Part shown: piece by piece, positions 56,541 through 64,000 of the stretch
Position numbering within the stretch: the stretch's first letter is position 1
Layout: every line of letters begins with the position of its first letter
Source of the DNA: Pseudomonas capeferrum
GTDB lineage: Bacteria; Pseudomonadota; Gammaproteobacteria; Pseudomonadales; Pseudomonadaceae
Direction of reading: 5' to 3'
NCBI RefSeq assembly: GCF_013523055.1
Contig: NZ_JAAMQM010000019.1
Coordinates: 1-64,000 of the forward strand
Length of the DNA stretch: 64,000 nucleotides
Notes under the pieces: model-generated
Databases searched by the model: none
Seen by the model: the letters and a program-made list of their open reading frames with translations, nothing else
What the model was told of the DNA's origin: nothing
Translations under genes and position numbers: made by a program

Positions 56541-57449
56541 ATGTCCACTAGCAAACCCCAGGATCAATTCAGCATGCAGGATCCGCTGACCCAGTATCCG
56601 CAGCCGCCGTTCCCGGCTCAGACACAAGCGGCGCCAGGGCTGGATGCGAAAATGGATCCCGAGCCCGACCATGGCGAAAAGACCTACATAGGCTTTGGCC
56701 GGCTGAAAGGCCGCAAGGCGTTGATCACTGGCGCGGATTCCGGTATCGGCAGGGCGACAGCCATCGCTTTCGCCCGTGAAGGCGCCGATATCGTCTTGAA
56801 CTACATGCCGACCGAACAGCGCGATGCCGATGAAGTGATCAAGCTGATCGAAGCGCAAGGGCGCAAGGCCGTCGCACTGCCTGGTGATCTCAAGGACGAA
56901 GGTTTCTGCAGGAATCTGGTAGCCGAGGCGGCTCGCTCGCTCGGTGGGCTGGACATCCTGGTGAACGTCGCCGGCAAGCAGGAAGCGCGCAAGGACATCG
57001 GCGAAATCACCAGCCAGCAGTTCGACGATACGCTCAAGACCAATATCTACGCCTTGTTCTGGCTGTGCCAGGCGGCCGTGCCGCTGATGCCAGCGGGCGC
57101 CACCATCATCAATACCGCGTCCATCCAGTCCTATCAGCCTTCGGCCACGCTGTTGGATTACGCCACTACCAAGGCCGCGATCGTCGCCTTTACCAAGGCC
57201 CTGGCCAAGCAGGTCATCGACCGCGGCATTCGAGTCAACGCCGTGGCGCCAGGCCCGATCTGGACCGTCTTGCAGCCCAGTGGCGGTCAGCCACCGGAGA
57301 AAATCCCGGAATTCGGCAGCCAGACCCCGATGAAGCGACCTGGCCAGCCCGCCGAATGCGCGCCCTTGTATGTATTGCTGGCATCTCAGGAATCGAGCTA
57401 CATCACCGGCGAGGTGTTCGGCGTAACCGGTGGCAACCCGTTGCCATAG
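56541..57449 (+). CDS. Short-chain dehydrogenase/reductase (YghA-like)
   Basis: 302-aa classical SDR with the long N-terminal extension (QDPLTQYPQPPFPAQ...GEKTYIGFGRLKGR) seen in E. coli YghA and Bacillus general stress SDRs. Nucleotide motif ALITGADSGIGRATAIAFA, NVAGKQE in place of NNAG, catalytic Ser/Tyr/Lys in NTASIQSYQPSATLLDYATTKAA. It probably reduces or oxidises small aldehydes or ketones with NADP. GAGGAG precedes ATG 56541. Ku-side genes follow on the same strand. Confidence 0.9.
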   Translation: MSTSKPQDQFSMQDPLTQYPQPPFPAQTQAAPGLDAKMDPEPDHGEKTYIGFGRLKGRKALITGADSGIGRATAIAFAREGADIVLNYMPTEQRDADEVIKLIEAQGRKAVALPGDLKDEGFCRNLVAEAARSLGGLDILVNVAGKQEARKDIGEITSQQFDDTLKTNIYALFWLCQAAVPLMPAGATIINTASIQSYQPSATLLDYATTKAAIVAFTKALAKQVIDRGIRVNAVAPGPIWTVLQPSGGQPPEKIPEFGSQTPMKRPGQPAECAPLYVLLASQESSYITGEVFGVTGGNPLP

Positions 57450-57528
57450 GGCAGGGCGAGTAAACCTTCATGAACAGGAGCAGTCATCTGCGTAAGTGCC
57501 TGTGATTTTCAGGCCAAGGAGGTAGCTG

Positions 57529-57669
57529 ATGACATTTGTCTGCCTGCTGCGCGGTTGCCATTGGCGAGCCACGCTGATTCGTGAATTGACCGGCCTGCAG
57601 TGCCACTGCTGCGAACGCTGCGGCGCGCTTCGCTACTGCAGGCCCGGGACTGCCGATCAACTTCAATAG
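57529..57669 (+). CDS. Cys-rich small protein (PSPA7_2676-like)
   Basis: 46 aa: MTFVCLLRGCHWRATLI..., then QCHCCERCGALRYC. The CLLxGCxW start and a CxxCG near the end match a small Cys-rich family annotated in Pseudomonas, possibly a zinc ribbon. A strong AAGGAGG lies 6 bp before the ATG. It ends 18 bp before ku. Confidence 0.75.
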   Translation: MTFVCLLRGCHWRATLIRELTGLQCHCCERCGALRYCRPGTADQLQ

Positions 57670-57687
57670 ATCCCAGGGGAGCCAAGC

Positions 57688-58542
57688 ATGGCCAGGGCAA
57701 TCTGGAAAGGGGCGATCAGTTTCGGCCTCGTGCATATTCCCGTAGCGCTCAACACGGCGGTCAAGACCGAACGTGTCGATTTCGACTGGCTCGACCAGCG
57801 GAGCATGGAGCCGGTGGGCTACAAGCGCGTGAACAAGGTGACCGGCAAGGAAATCGACAAGGAACATATCGTCAAGGGCGTGCAGTACGAGAAAGGTCGC
57901 TATGTGGTGATCAGTGAAGAGGAAATCCGCGAGGCGCGGCCGGAGGCGACCCAGACCATCGATATCTTCTCTTTCGTCGATGCGGCGCAGATTCCCTTGC
58001 AGCACTTCGATACGCCTTACTACCTGAGCCCCGACCGCCGAGGTGGCAAGGTCTATGCCTTGCTGCGAGAGACGTTGGAAAGTACCGGCAAGGTCGCGCT
58101 GGCCACGGTTGTCTTGCATACCAAGCAGCACCTTGCGCTGATACGGCCGTTGGACGATGCGTTGGTAATGATCACCTTGCGTTGGCCCGAAGAGGTTCGA
58201 GGCCTGGATACGTTGGAATTGGACAAGACAGTGACCGACACCAAGGTCGAGAAGCGCGAACTGGACATGGCCAAGCGGCTGGTCGAGGACATGAGCGGGG
58301 ATTGGACGCCGGCTGACTACCATGATGCTTTCCGCGAGACCATCATGGAGCTGGTGGAAGAAAAGGCCAGCAAGGGCAAGATCAGCGTGGTGGAAAGCAA
58401 GGAAGCGATGACCGAGAAGAGCGCGAATATTCTCGATCTGACCGAGCTGCTCAAGCGCAGCCTTGGGGGCAAGGGAGGCAAGGCTGCCGGGAAGAAGGAT
58501 TCTGAGAAGAAGCCGGTGAAGAAGGCGCGCAAGGCGTCGTGA
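57688..58542 (+). CDS. ku: Ku protein for non-homologous end joining
   Basis: 284-aa bacterial Ku. It forms a homodimer ring on DNA double-strand ends and recruits LigD. ARAIWKGAISFGLVHIPVALNTAVK is the family opening, followed by the beta-barrel core (YVVISEEEIREARPEATQTIDIFSFVDAAQIP). A Lys-rich tail (GGKGGKAAGKKDSEKKPVKKARK) can bind DNA. GGGGAG precedes the ATG. The ligD operon lies 4 kb away, pointing toward ku. Confidence 0.96.
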   Translation: MARAIWKGAISFGLVHIPVALNTAVKTERVDFDWLDQRSMEPVGYKRVNKVTGKEIDKEHIVKGVQYEKGRYVVISEEEIREARPEATQTIDIFSFVDAAQIPLQHFDTPYYLSPDRRGGKVYALLRETLESTGKVALATVVLHTKQHLALIRPLDDALVMITLRWPEEVRGLDTLELDKTVTDTKVEKRELDMAKRLVEDMSGDWTPADYHDAFRETIMELVEEKASKGKISVVESKEAMTEKSANILDLTELLKRSLGGKGGKAAGKKDSEKKPVKKARKAS

Positions 58543-58587
58543 GGGGATTTGGCTTAATGGTGGCTCGGTGCATGCCGGTAGATTTTT

Positions 58588-58945
58588 AGCGCCCTCAGGA
58601 TCGAGCGCTGCCCACGCGGCGCAACGCGCGGTGCCTGTCGATAGATTTTTAGCGCCCTTGAGATCGAGCGCTGCCCGCGTGGCGCTTCGCGAGGTGTCTG
58701 TCATGGCTCTTGTAGCGCTCTTGAGATCGAGCGCCGCCCGTGTGGCGCTTCGCGAGGTGTCTGTCATGGCTCTTGTAGCGTTCTTGAGATCGAGCGCCGC
58801 CCGCGTGGCGCTTCGCGAGGTGTCTGTCATGGCTTTTGTAGCGCTCTTGAGATCTAGCGCCGCCCGCGTGGCGCTTCGCGAGGTGTCTGTCATGGCTTTT
58901 GTAGCGCCCTTGAGATCGAGCGCCGCCCACGCGGCGCTTCGCGAG
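58588..58945. repeat. Six-copy 63-bp tandem repeat
   Basis: Copies start at 58588, 58651, 58714, 58777, 58840 and 58903, all at exactly 63 bp; copies 2-6 are nearly identical (TTGAGATCGAGCGCCGCCCG, GGCGCTTCGCGAGGTGTCTG). Since 63 is a multiple of 3, both strands stay open and give apparent 21-residue repeat ORFs. The unit derives from the start of a REP-type palindrome that is complete only in the last copy. Confidence 0.9.
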
Positions 58946-59176
58946 TAAACTCGCTCCCACATTTGTTGCAGTGTGCCATGGCCTGATAGGCCGAGTTCTT
59001 AGCCTTGTGTGTACAACAAAGAGATCGAGGGGGTAGCAGCAGCCTTTATGCAATCTTCAGCCAAGCATTAAAGGCTGACAACTCCTCTCTCACAGGCCAT
59101 GGCGCGTTGCAACAAATGTGGGAGCGAGTTTACTCGCGAAGCGCCGCGCGGGCGGCGCTCGATCTCAAGGTCGCTA
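58900..59176. repeat. Inverted repeat flanking a 111-bp spacer
   Basis: Arm 58900-58983 (ending GCGAGTAAACTCGCTCCCAC ATTTGTTGCA...CATGGCC) and arm 59095-59176 are near-perfect reverse complements over about 80 bp, built on a GAGCGAGTTTACTCGC REP core. The first arm is the sixth 63-bp copy. Nothing coding is seen between 58543 and 59246. Confidence 0.85.
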
Positions 59177-59246
59177 TACATTTGTCGCCATGCACCTGGC
59201 GGCCAACATGCAATCCCACCTTCCATACAATTGCCTAACCGCCCCC

Positions 59247-59924
59247 TCAAACCTCGACCGCAGCCTCTACCCTCAAACTCGCCAGGTAGTCGGCAAATCC
59301 CTCTCGTGCTCGTCCATCCCGGCGGCTGCTGGTCGCCACGCTGTGCCGGGCCGTCCACACGATCCGCGCGCCGCTGGCGTGCAAGGCGTTCACCAGGTAC
59401 ACATCCTCATGAGCCGGGAGCGGCGGAAAACCACCGACGCTTTGGTAGGCGCGCGCGCAGATGCCGAGGTTGGCACCGTGGATATGACGGTGTCCCTCGC
59501 GCGCCTGGTATCGGCTGCGGTAGAGACGCCGCAGAGCGGCATCCTGCCAAGGCTCCCAGCGTTCGATATGCACCGTGCCACAGACGACATCGGCCGCGCA
59601 TTCCAGTTGCCAGAGCAACCAATGCGCGGGCACGCGGCTATCGGCATCGGTACATGCGAGCCAGCTGGCGCCGCGCGCGAGCATGAAGGATGCGCCCGTA
59701 CGGCGAGCCACGCCTACGTTCCCAGCGTCGATCTCGAGCGTAAGGACACCGTGGCGGTGGGCAATGGATGCGCTGGCGTCGGTGCAGCGATCGAGGACTA
59801 CCAGGACTTCCACGTCATGACCCTTGTCACGTGCCTGTCGGGCGGCCGTCTCGACGGCTTTCAGGCAATACCCCAACCGTCTGGCTTCGTTGTGTGCCGG
59901 AATGATCACTGTAATCATAGGCAC
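59247..59924 (-). CDS. Family 2 glycosyltransferase
   Basis: 225-aa GT-A fold enzyme: MITVIIPAHNEARRLGYCLKAVE, the UDP-binding Asp region LVVLDRCTD, the DxD motif in WLACTDADSRVP, HGANLGICARAYQSVGGFPPLPAHEDVYLVNAL with the acceptor-site ED. No membrane helices, so soluble or peripheral. Last gene of the ligD operon; overlaps the methyltransferase gene by 10 bp. Donor and acceptor unknown. Confidence 0.9.
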   Translation of the reverse strand: MPMITVIIPAHNEARRLGYCLKAVETAARQARDKGHDVEVLVVLDRCTDASASIAHRHGVLTLEIDAGNVGVARRTGASFMLARGASWLACTDADSRVPAHWLLWQLECAADVVCGTVHIERWEPWQDAALRRLYRSRYQAREGHRHIHGANLGICARAYQSVGGFPPLPAHEDVYLVNALHASGARIVWTARHSVATSSRRDGRAREGFADYLASLRVEAAVEV

Positions 59925-60514
59925 GGTTCGTCGAGGTCGATAACGCTTGGCTGACAGGACCAGTATTCGAGCAGGAAGTCGGCTTCCTCGTGACGCACCA
60001 CCGGGTACAAGGGCAGGTGCTTGGAAAGCAGGTCATGCACTTCGCGGCCGTCCTGTGGGCACCCGGCAATCGGGTGGCGCCAATGGCAAGCCAGCAATCC
60101 GCCGTCGTAGGTCAGGCTTGCAACCGACTGCTCGATAACCTGTAGCCAGTCGGTGGGATCAAGGTAATAGCCTACTTCGCCAAGAACGATCAGGTCGAAG
60201 CTCCCGCCCGGCCAGTCACCCGGCAGACGCGCCTGTTCGACACTGGCATGTGCCACGCCGGCCATGCGTTCGCGCGCCAGGCGTACCGCCGTCGGATCGA
60301 GGTCCTGGCACACCAGGCTCGCGCTACGCTCGGCAAGCAGCGCGCTGAGCTCTCCGTTGGCGCAGGCCGGCTCGAAAATGCGTTCATAGCACTGACGTGG
60401 CAGCGTGGCCATGATCAGGTCGCGCTTGCGTCGCTCGTACCACCGCGTGCGGAAGGCCCAGGGATCTTCGTTGGTCGCGTACAGGTCAGCGAAGTATTGC
60501 GAGTCGAGGCTCAT
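59915..60514 (-). CDS. NodS-like SAM-dependent methyltransferase
   Basis: 199 aa. YFADLYATNEDPWAFRTRWYERRKRDLIMATLP is the NodS-family opening; FEPACANGELSALLA is motif I, CQDLDP motif II, FDLIVLGEVGYYLD motif IV. NodS methylates the free amine of a deacetylated chito-oligosaccharide in rhizobia. Here it sits between a PIG-L deacetylase and a GT2, the same trio of chemistries. Overlaps both neighbours. Confidence 0.87.
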   Translation of the reverse strand: MSLDSQYFADLYATNEDPWAFRTRWYERRKRDLIMATLPRQCYERIFEPACANGELSALLAERSASLVCQDLDPTAVRLARERMAGVAHASVEQARLPGDWPGGSFDLIVLGEVGYYLDPTDWLQVIEQSVASLTYDGGLLACHWRHPIAGCPQDGREVHDLLSKHLPLYPVVRHEEADFLLEYWSCQPSVIDLDEPCL

Positions 60515-61266
60515 AGAAACACCACTTCAAAGGGTTGCAGAAGACATTCGAGCAACATCGCAGGCAGGACGGGCGGGCGGTCTTCGTCTGGTTCCATCTG
60601 GCTGACATGCGCGGCGATGGCTCGACGCTTGCGCGTCCGGCTGGTCTCGTCGAGCTGGAGACGATGCGCACAGGCCCAAGGCAGCCGAGCGTCCTCCGCA
60701 TCCGCCCAATGCCAGGCCCAGACCGGAACTTCCGCGAGGCGAGCCTGACGGGCCTGGGCCGCTTGCGCGCACGCGCGTCCCACGGCTTCGTGATCGCAGT
60801 GACCGTCCCCGCGCCAGGTGGTCAACAGCACGTCGCCAGGCTTGAGCAACTGATTGAGATGATTGACCAGGAAGGCTTCTTCCCGGGGCAGGCCACCATC
60901 CTTGAGGTGCAATCGCCGCCAGTCGAGCGCGGCGGGGTCCAGGCCAAGGCACTTCAGGGCCTCTCTACTCTCCAGAACCCGCTGGTGTCGCAGACGGTGT
61001 TCGGTCCAGTGCGTGGACTCGGGGTGACTGCCCTCGCCATCGGTGACGGAGATCAGCACGACATCCTGTTCGCGCCCGCTGAATTGGCTGAGCAGACCAC
61101 CGCACATGAGGATTTCATCGTCCGGATGAGGCGCTACCACCACCAGGCGTGTGCCGGGGGGGCAAAGCGTATCGGCACTGATCCACGTCGCCCGCGCCAG
61201 GTGCGCCGAATGCTGCCAGTGCGCCCAGGGCGTGCCGCTGGCAGCTTGGATACGATTCTCGCTCAT
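60511..61266 (-). CDS. PIG-L/LmbE-family N-deacetylase
   Basis: 251-aa zinc-dependent deacetylase. The metal motif VVVAPHPDDEILMCGGLLSQ (His, Asp, Asp) and the second His in TTWRGDGHCDHEAVG are intact. The family removes N-acetyl from GlcNAc conjugates (GPI, mycothiol, bacillithiol, some antibiotics). It overlaps the acyl-CoA dehydrogenase gene by 4 bp and the methyltransferase gene by 4 bp. Confidence 0.92.
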   Translation of the reverse strand: MSENRIQAASGTPWAHWQHSAHLARATWISADTLCPPGTRLVVVAPHPDDEILMCGGLLSQFSGREQDVVLISVTDGEGSHPESTHWTEHRLRHQRVLESREALKCLGLDPAALDWRRLHLKDGGLPREEAFLVNHLNQLLKPGDVLLTTWRGDGHCDHEAVGRACAQAAQARQARLAEVPVWAWHWADAEDARLPWACAHRLQLDETSRTRKRRAIAAHVSQMEPDEDRPPVLPAMLLECLLQPFEVVFL

Positions 61267-62303
61267 AGCTGCCAGGCCCCGTCGGGCAACTCGGTCAATT
61301 GCTCGCCCAAGTCCGCCAGGTCGCGCTCGGCATGGCTCTGGCGCAGGTATACCGGCAGGTCCGAGCTCAGGCGGGCAAAGTGGCTATTGCGGCAGTAGGG
61401 CACAGCGCCCATGGCTCGGCCGACATGCCGGATCACGCGCTCGACCGCATGCTCGACCTGAGCGCGCAAGCGGCGGACTTCGATGCCGGCATCGGCCGTG
61501 GGTTGGCAGTCGATCCAGCTGGCACAGTCGCGCAATGCGGCACGTGCGCCATACAGCGCGGCATCCACCGCACCGAGGTGGGCATTCGCGTGAGGATCCT
61601 GGCGAGACTTGCAGTGCTCTCGCAGGTACTCGGCCAGTACCTCGGCGGCGCCGTACCAGCAAGCGGCAATACCACCCCCGCCGTGCCAGAAGCCCGGTCG
61701 AGACAGGTATTCGCCTGGCAAGCCCACGGCGATGCCCGGCGAGTCGTCGAAGGCGACCTCGACGCTAGCGGTGGTGCCCATGCCGACGGCTTGCCAGTTG
61801 TCCACCTGGATACGGTTGCTGGCATCGGCCAAGTCAATGGCCACCAGCTGCGACTGGCCGTCTTCGGTCCAGGCCGTGATCAGCGCGCGGTTGATCTGCA
61901 TGGCGCCCGAGCACCAGGCCTTGCTGCCCGTCAGGCGGACCTGATCGCCGTCACGGTGAGTGATCACCGCGCGGGCATCCGGCGGCTCCGCCGCCCATAC
62001 CCCCCAGAGGCCGTCGCCAGCCAGGCGCGATGCAGCGCATTCGGCAAGGATCGCCAAGGCGTCGGTATGTCCCTCGTAGAGCTTGGCCAGGGCCAGATCG
62101 CAACCGGCCACGCGAGCCAGTGTCTTCCAGCGTTGCAAGGTCTGTCCGTGGCCAGGCAGTGGCAGGAGGTCAAGCTCGTCGGCCTGAAGCGCCTTCATCA
62201 GGACGGGGAGCTGGGTATCGAAATTCAACGGCTGGGGGCGATCCGAATAACTGCGTAGCAGACGGTCCAGGCTGCCCAGGTCGAAATCCTGGAAGATGCT
62301 CAT
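61263..62303 (-). CDS. Acyl-CoA dehydrogenase-like flavoprotein
   Basis: 346 aa. The N-terminal helical part, the middle beta domain (GLWGVWAAEPPDARAVITHRDGDQVRLTGSKAWCSGAMQINRALITAW) and the C-terminal helices fit the acyl-CoA dehydrogenase fold. It is shorter than the usual ~380 aa, and the catalytic Glu is not placed with confidence, so it may act on a non-CoA substrate or be a DszC-like monooxygenase. Start ATG 62303 overlaps the small membrane protein stop (TGATG). Confidence 0.82.
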   Translation of the reverse strand: MSIFQDFDLGSLDRLLRSYSDRPQPLNFDTQLPVLMKALQADELDLLPLPGHGQTLQRWKTLARVAGCDLALAKLYEGHTDALAILAECAASRLAGDGLWGVWAAEPPDARAVITHRDGDQVRLTGSKAWCSGAMQINRALITAWTEDGQSQLVAIDLADASNRIQVDNWQAVGMGTTASVEVAFDDSPGIAVGLPGEYLSRPGFWHGGGGIAACWYGAAEVLAEYLREHCKSRQDPHANAHLGAVDAALYGARAALRDCASWIDCQPTADAGIEVRRLRAQVEHAVERVIRHVGRAMGAVPYCRNSHFARLSSDLPVYLRQSHAERDLADLGEQLTELPDGAWQL

Positions 62304-62548
62304 CAATGCGACTCCACCGTTGTGTTTTTCTTCCATCCCCGCAGATTCATCGCACACAGGCAGAACTGCAGGACTATCAGTGCCCAGGCCTGGATTTGCC
62401 AGCCCCAGATGACCCAGAGCAGGTTGCTGCTGATAAAGCAGCAGAAACCGACGCGCCGTCTGGTCGAGCGGCGTGACCCGATGCACCAGGCGGCAACTAC
62501 CGTCAGGAGCATGGCGGGCCATTGCAACAAATCGATGAATTGCTCCAT
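62303..62548 (-). CDS. Small membrane protein between ligD and the dehydrogenase
   Basis: 81 aa with about three hydrophobic segments (WPAMLLTVVAAWCIG, VGFCCFISSNLLWVIWGW, WALIVLQFCLCAMNL). The pattern recalls small PnuC- or sugar-transport-like membrane proteins, though I recognise no family. ATG 62548 overlaps the ligD stop by one base (TGATG); its stop overlaps the next start likewise, so translation is coupled. Confidence 0.75.
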   Translation of the reverse strand: MEQFIDLLQWPAMLLTVVAAWCIGSRRSTRRRVGFCCFISSNLLWVIWGWQIQAWALIVLQFCLCAMNLRGWKKNTTVESH

Positions 62549-64000
62549 CAGCTCAACCCCAGCTGCTTGCGCATCTTTACGGTGATGGATTGGCGAGTAG
62601 AAGCAAGGTCTGCCCACGGATCATCGACCTCGCCCAGGCGCTCGCGCACGTTCGACAGATTCCATTGGTTGGCGCCCTTGAGCTGGGCAAGCTCCTCGCG
62701 CCAGATCGGCACCGATACCGATAATCCTTCCCGCGCCCGCAGGGAATAGGGACTGACAGTGGTCGCGCCCTTGCCATTGCGCAGGTAGTCGATGAAGATC
62801 CGCCCGATCCGGTTCTTGGGCCCGGACACCGCCGAGAGGCGGTCCGGAAACAGCCCAGCCAGGTGATCGACGATGGCGTGCGTAAAATCTTTCACCTCGT
62901 CCCAACCGGCTCGCCGGGTCAAGGGGACAACCAGGTGCATGCCTTTGCCGCCGCTGGTCTTTAGAAACACCTTCAGGCCAAGCTCTTCGAGCAATGTCAG
63001 GGTCAGTTGGGTGGCTTCCAACATGGCCTTCCAGGGCAGCGCCGGGTCAGGGTCGAGATCCAGGACGAAGCGGTCGGGCTTGTCGAAGTCCTTGTCGGTC
63101 GCATTCCAGGTATGAAGTTCGAGCGTGTTCATCTGTACGGCGCCCAGCAGGGTGTCCGGGCCATTGACGATCATGACCGCCTGGCCGGCCTGCTCCTTGT
63201 CGTAGGTGACGATACCGGGGATATGCAGCTGGCCCGCGTTCTTCTGGAAGAACAGCTCGCCTGCCAGCCCCTCGGGCGCGCGTACCAGGGCCACGGGGCG
63301 TGCCTTGAGGTGGGGCAGGATCCACGGGGCCACGTCGGCGTAGTATTCGGCGACATCCCGCTTGGTGAGGCCACTGCTGGCGTCGATCACTCGGTCGGGG
63401 TGGGTCAGGCGCAGGTTGGCCAGCCCTTTGGTCTTGGGCACGGCTTTGGTGGGCATGGGACGCTCCAGGTCGATATCGGTAGCCGGCTTGTCATCGCGCA
63501 GGCCATGGAACACGGCGTGACGAACGAAGCCTTCACGGGTCATCTGGGCAAAGGAAACTTCGGCCAGCAACAGCGGTTTCAGCCAATGCACGCCGCGAAC
63601 CTCGCTGCCGGTGGGCGGTTTGGACAAGGCGGGACGGTCCGTTTCCAGTGGCTTGAGGCGTGCATGGATGCTGTGCAGCGTGATCGCGCTGAAACCGGTG
63701 CCGACCTTGCCTGCATAGCGCAGTTCACCGCTTTCCTTGTCATGCAGCGCCAGGAGCAGGGCACCGAAGCCGCTTCGACTGCCCTTGGGGTCGGTGTAGC
63801 CGACGAGCACGAACTCCTGGCGCTGCTTGCACTTGAGCTTGATCCAGTCGCTGCTGCGCCGTCCGCTGTAGGTGCTGTCCAGGCGCTTGCCGATCAGACC
63901 TTCGAGTTGCAGGCTACAGGCGCTGGCGAGCAGGGATTCCACCGGCTGGTCGAAGTCCGCGGAAAACTTCAGGACCTTGGATTGATGGTTGTCGAGCAAG
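62548..64000 (-). CDS. ligD: ATP-dependent DNA ligase D LigD (C-terminal part, 5' end outside window)
   Basis: NHEJ ligase-polymerase. The visible ~480 residues hold the end of the ligase domain (motif IV LEGLIGKRLDSTYSGRRSSDWIKLKC with motif V, then the OB fold) and the whole polymerase/primase domain: LTHPDRVID...TKRDVAEYYADVAPWILPHLKARPVALVRAP, the catalytic FVLDLDPDP, KTSGGKGMHLVVPL, and RIGRIFIDYLRNGKGATTVSPYSLRAR. The reading frame stays open to the edge; the remaining N-terminal ligase and any phosphoesterase domain lie beyond 64000. First gene seen of the coupled operon, opposite to ku. Confidence 0.95.
   Translation of the reverse strand, partial: LLDNHQSKVLKFSADFDQPVESLLASACSLQLEGLIGKRLDSTYSGRRSSDWIKLKCKQRQEFVLVGYTDPKGSRSGFGALLLALHDKESGELRYAGKVGTGFSAITLHSIHARLKPLETDRPALSKPPTGSEVRGVHWLKPLLLAEVSFAQMTREGFVRHAVFHGLRDDKPATDIDLERPMPTKAVPKTKGLANLRLTHPDRVIDASSGLTKRDVAEYYADVAPWILPHLKARPVALVRAPEGLAGELFFQKNAGQLHIPGIVTYDKEQAGQAVMIVNGPDTLLGAVQMNTLELHTWNATDKDFDKPDRFVLDLDPDPALPWKAMLEATQLTLTLLEELGLKVFLKTSGGKGMHLVVPLTRRAGWDEVKDFTHAIVDHLAGLFPDRLSAVSGPKNRIGRIFIDYLRNGKGATTVSPYSLRAREGLSVSVPIWREELAQLKGANQWNLSNVRERLGEVDDPWADLASTRQSITVKMRKQLGLS

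Noticed and set aside
58588..58945. CRISPR array
   Set aside because: The whole 63-bp unit is repeated without variable spacers, and no cas genes are near.
58568..58948. 126-aa ORF of 21-residue repeats and the antisense 134-aa repeat ORF
   Set aside because: Both follow from a 63-bp non-coding tandem repeat whose period is a multiple of 3; there is no ribosome site, and the units end in a REP palindrome.

Overview
The window looks like chromosome of a Pseudomonas, most likely of the P. putida group (inference from high GC, Pseudomonas-style REP palindromes, and familiar gene pairs such as ptrR-sad and ku beside a ligD operon). No rRNA, tRNA, CRISPR, replication origin or intact transposase gene was seen. 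Nearly all of it codes for accessory metabolism, stress defence and envelope functions.

Layout. 0.4-10 kb: catalase-peroxidase katG, an OafA-type O-acyltransferase, the divergent sad/ptrR pair with a PhyH-like dioxygenase, a tandem universal stress protein and a pirin. 10-19 kb: a HelD-like superfamily 1 helicase, a very large toxin-like protein ending in LRRs and a NEL-type E3 ubiquitin ligase domain, and a secreted CAP protein. 19-20.7 kb: a scar region with an M24 peptidase remnant, an AT-richer orphan ORF, REP palindromes, a MITE-like element with a 9-bp target duplication, and a 53-aa protein. 20.8-28.3 kb: a complete zeaxanthin-glucoside cluster. crtE reads one way; idi-crtX-crtY-crtI-crtB reads the other as a translationally coupled operon; crtZ converges on crtB and overlaps it antisense.

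28.3-42.5 kb: oxidative metabolism. A PQQ- and haem-c-dependent alcohol dehydrogenase has a sigma-54 promoter and is followed by aldA. Next come a three-subunit PaoABC-like molybdenum aldehyde oxidoreductase, a YncD/PqqU-type TonB receptor (likely PQQ uptake), a RidA protein and a TPP-dependent oxidase. 42.5-57.5 kb: small stress proteins, DUF4142, exonuclease III, a diguanylate cyclase, an mgtC gene truncated at a repeat, a second crtZ homologue, a BASS transporter, DyP peroxidase, a Tat-exported aldo/keto reductase, an MFS carrier, KGG protein, a haem-oxygenase-fold enzyme with its methyltransferase partner, YetF, PncC and an SDR.

57.5-64 kb: the NHEJ locus. ku faces, across a 63-bp tandem repeat and a long inverted repeat, a six-gene operon of overlapping genes: ligD (5' end outside the window), a small membrane protein, an acyl-CoA dehydrogenase, a PIG-L deacetylase, a NodS-like methyltransferase and a GT2 glycosyltransferase. 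That operon, which mixes DNA repair with what looks like sugar-conjugate synthesis, is the best candidate here for an undescribed system.
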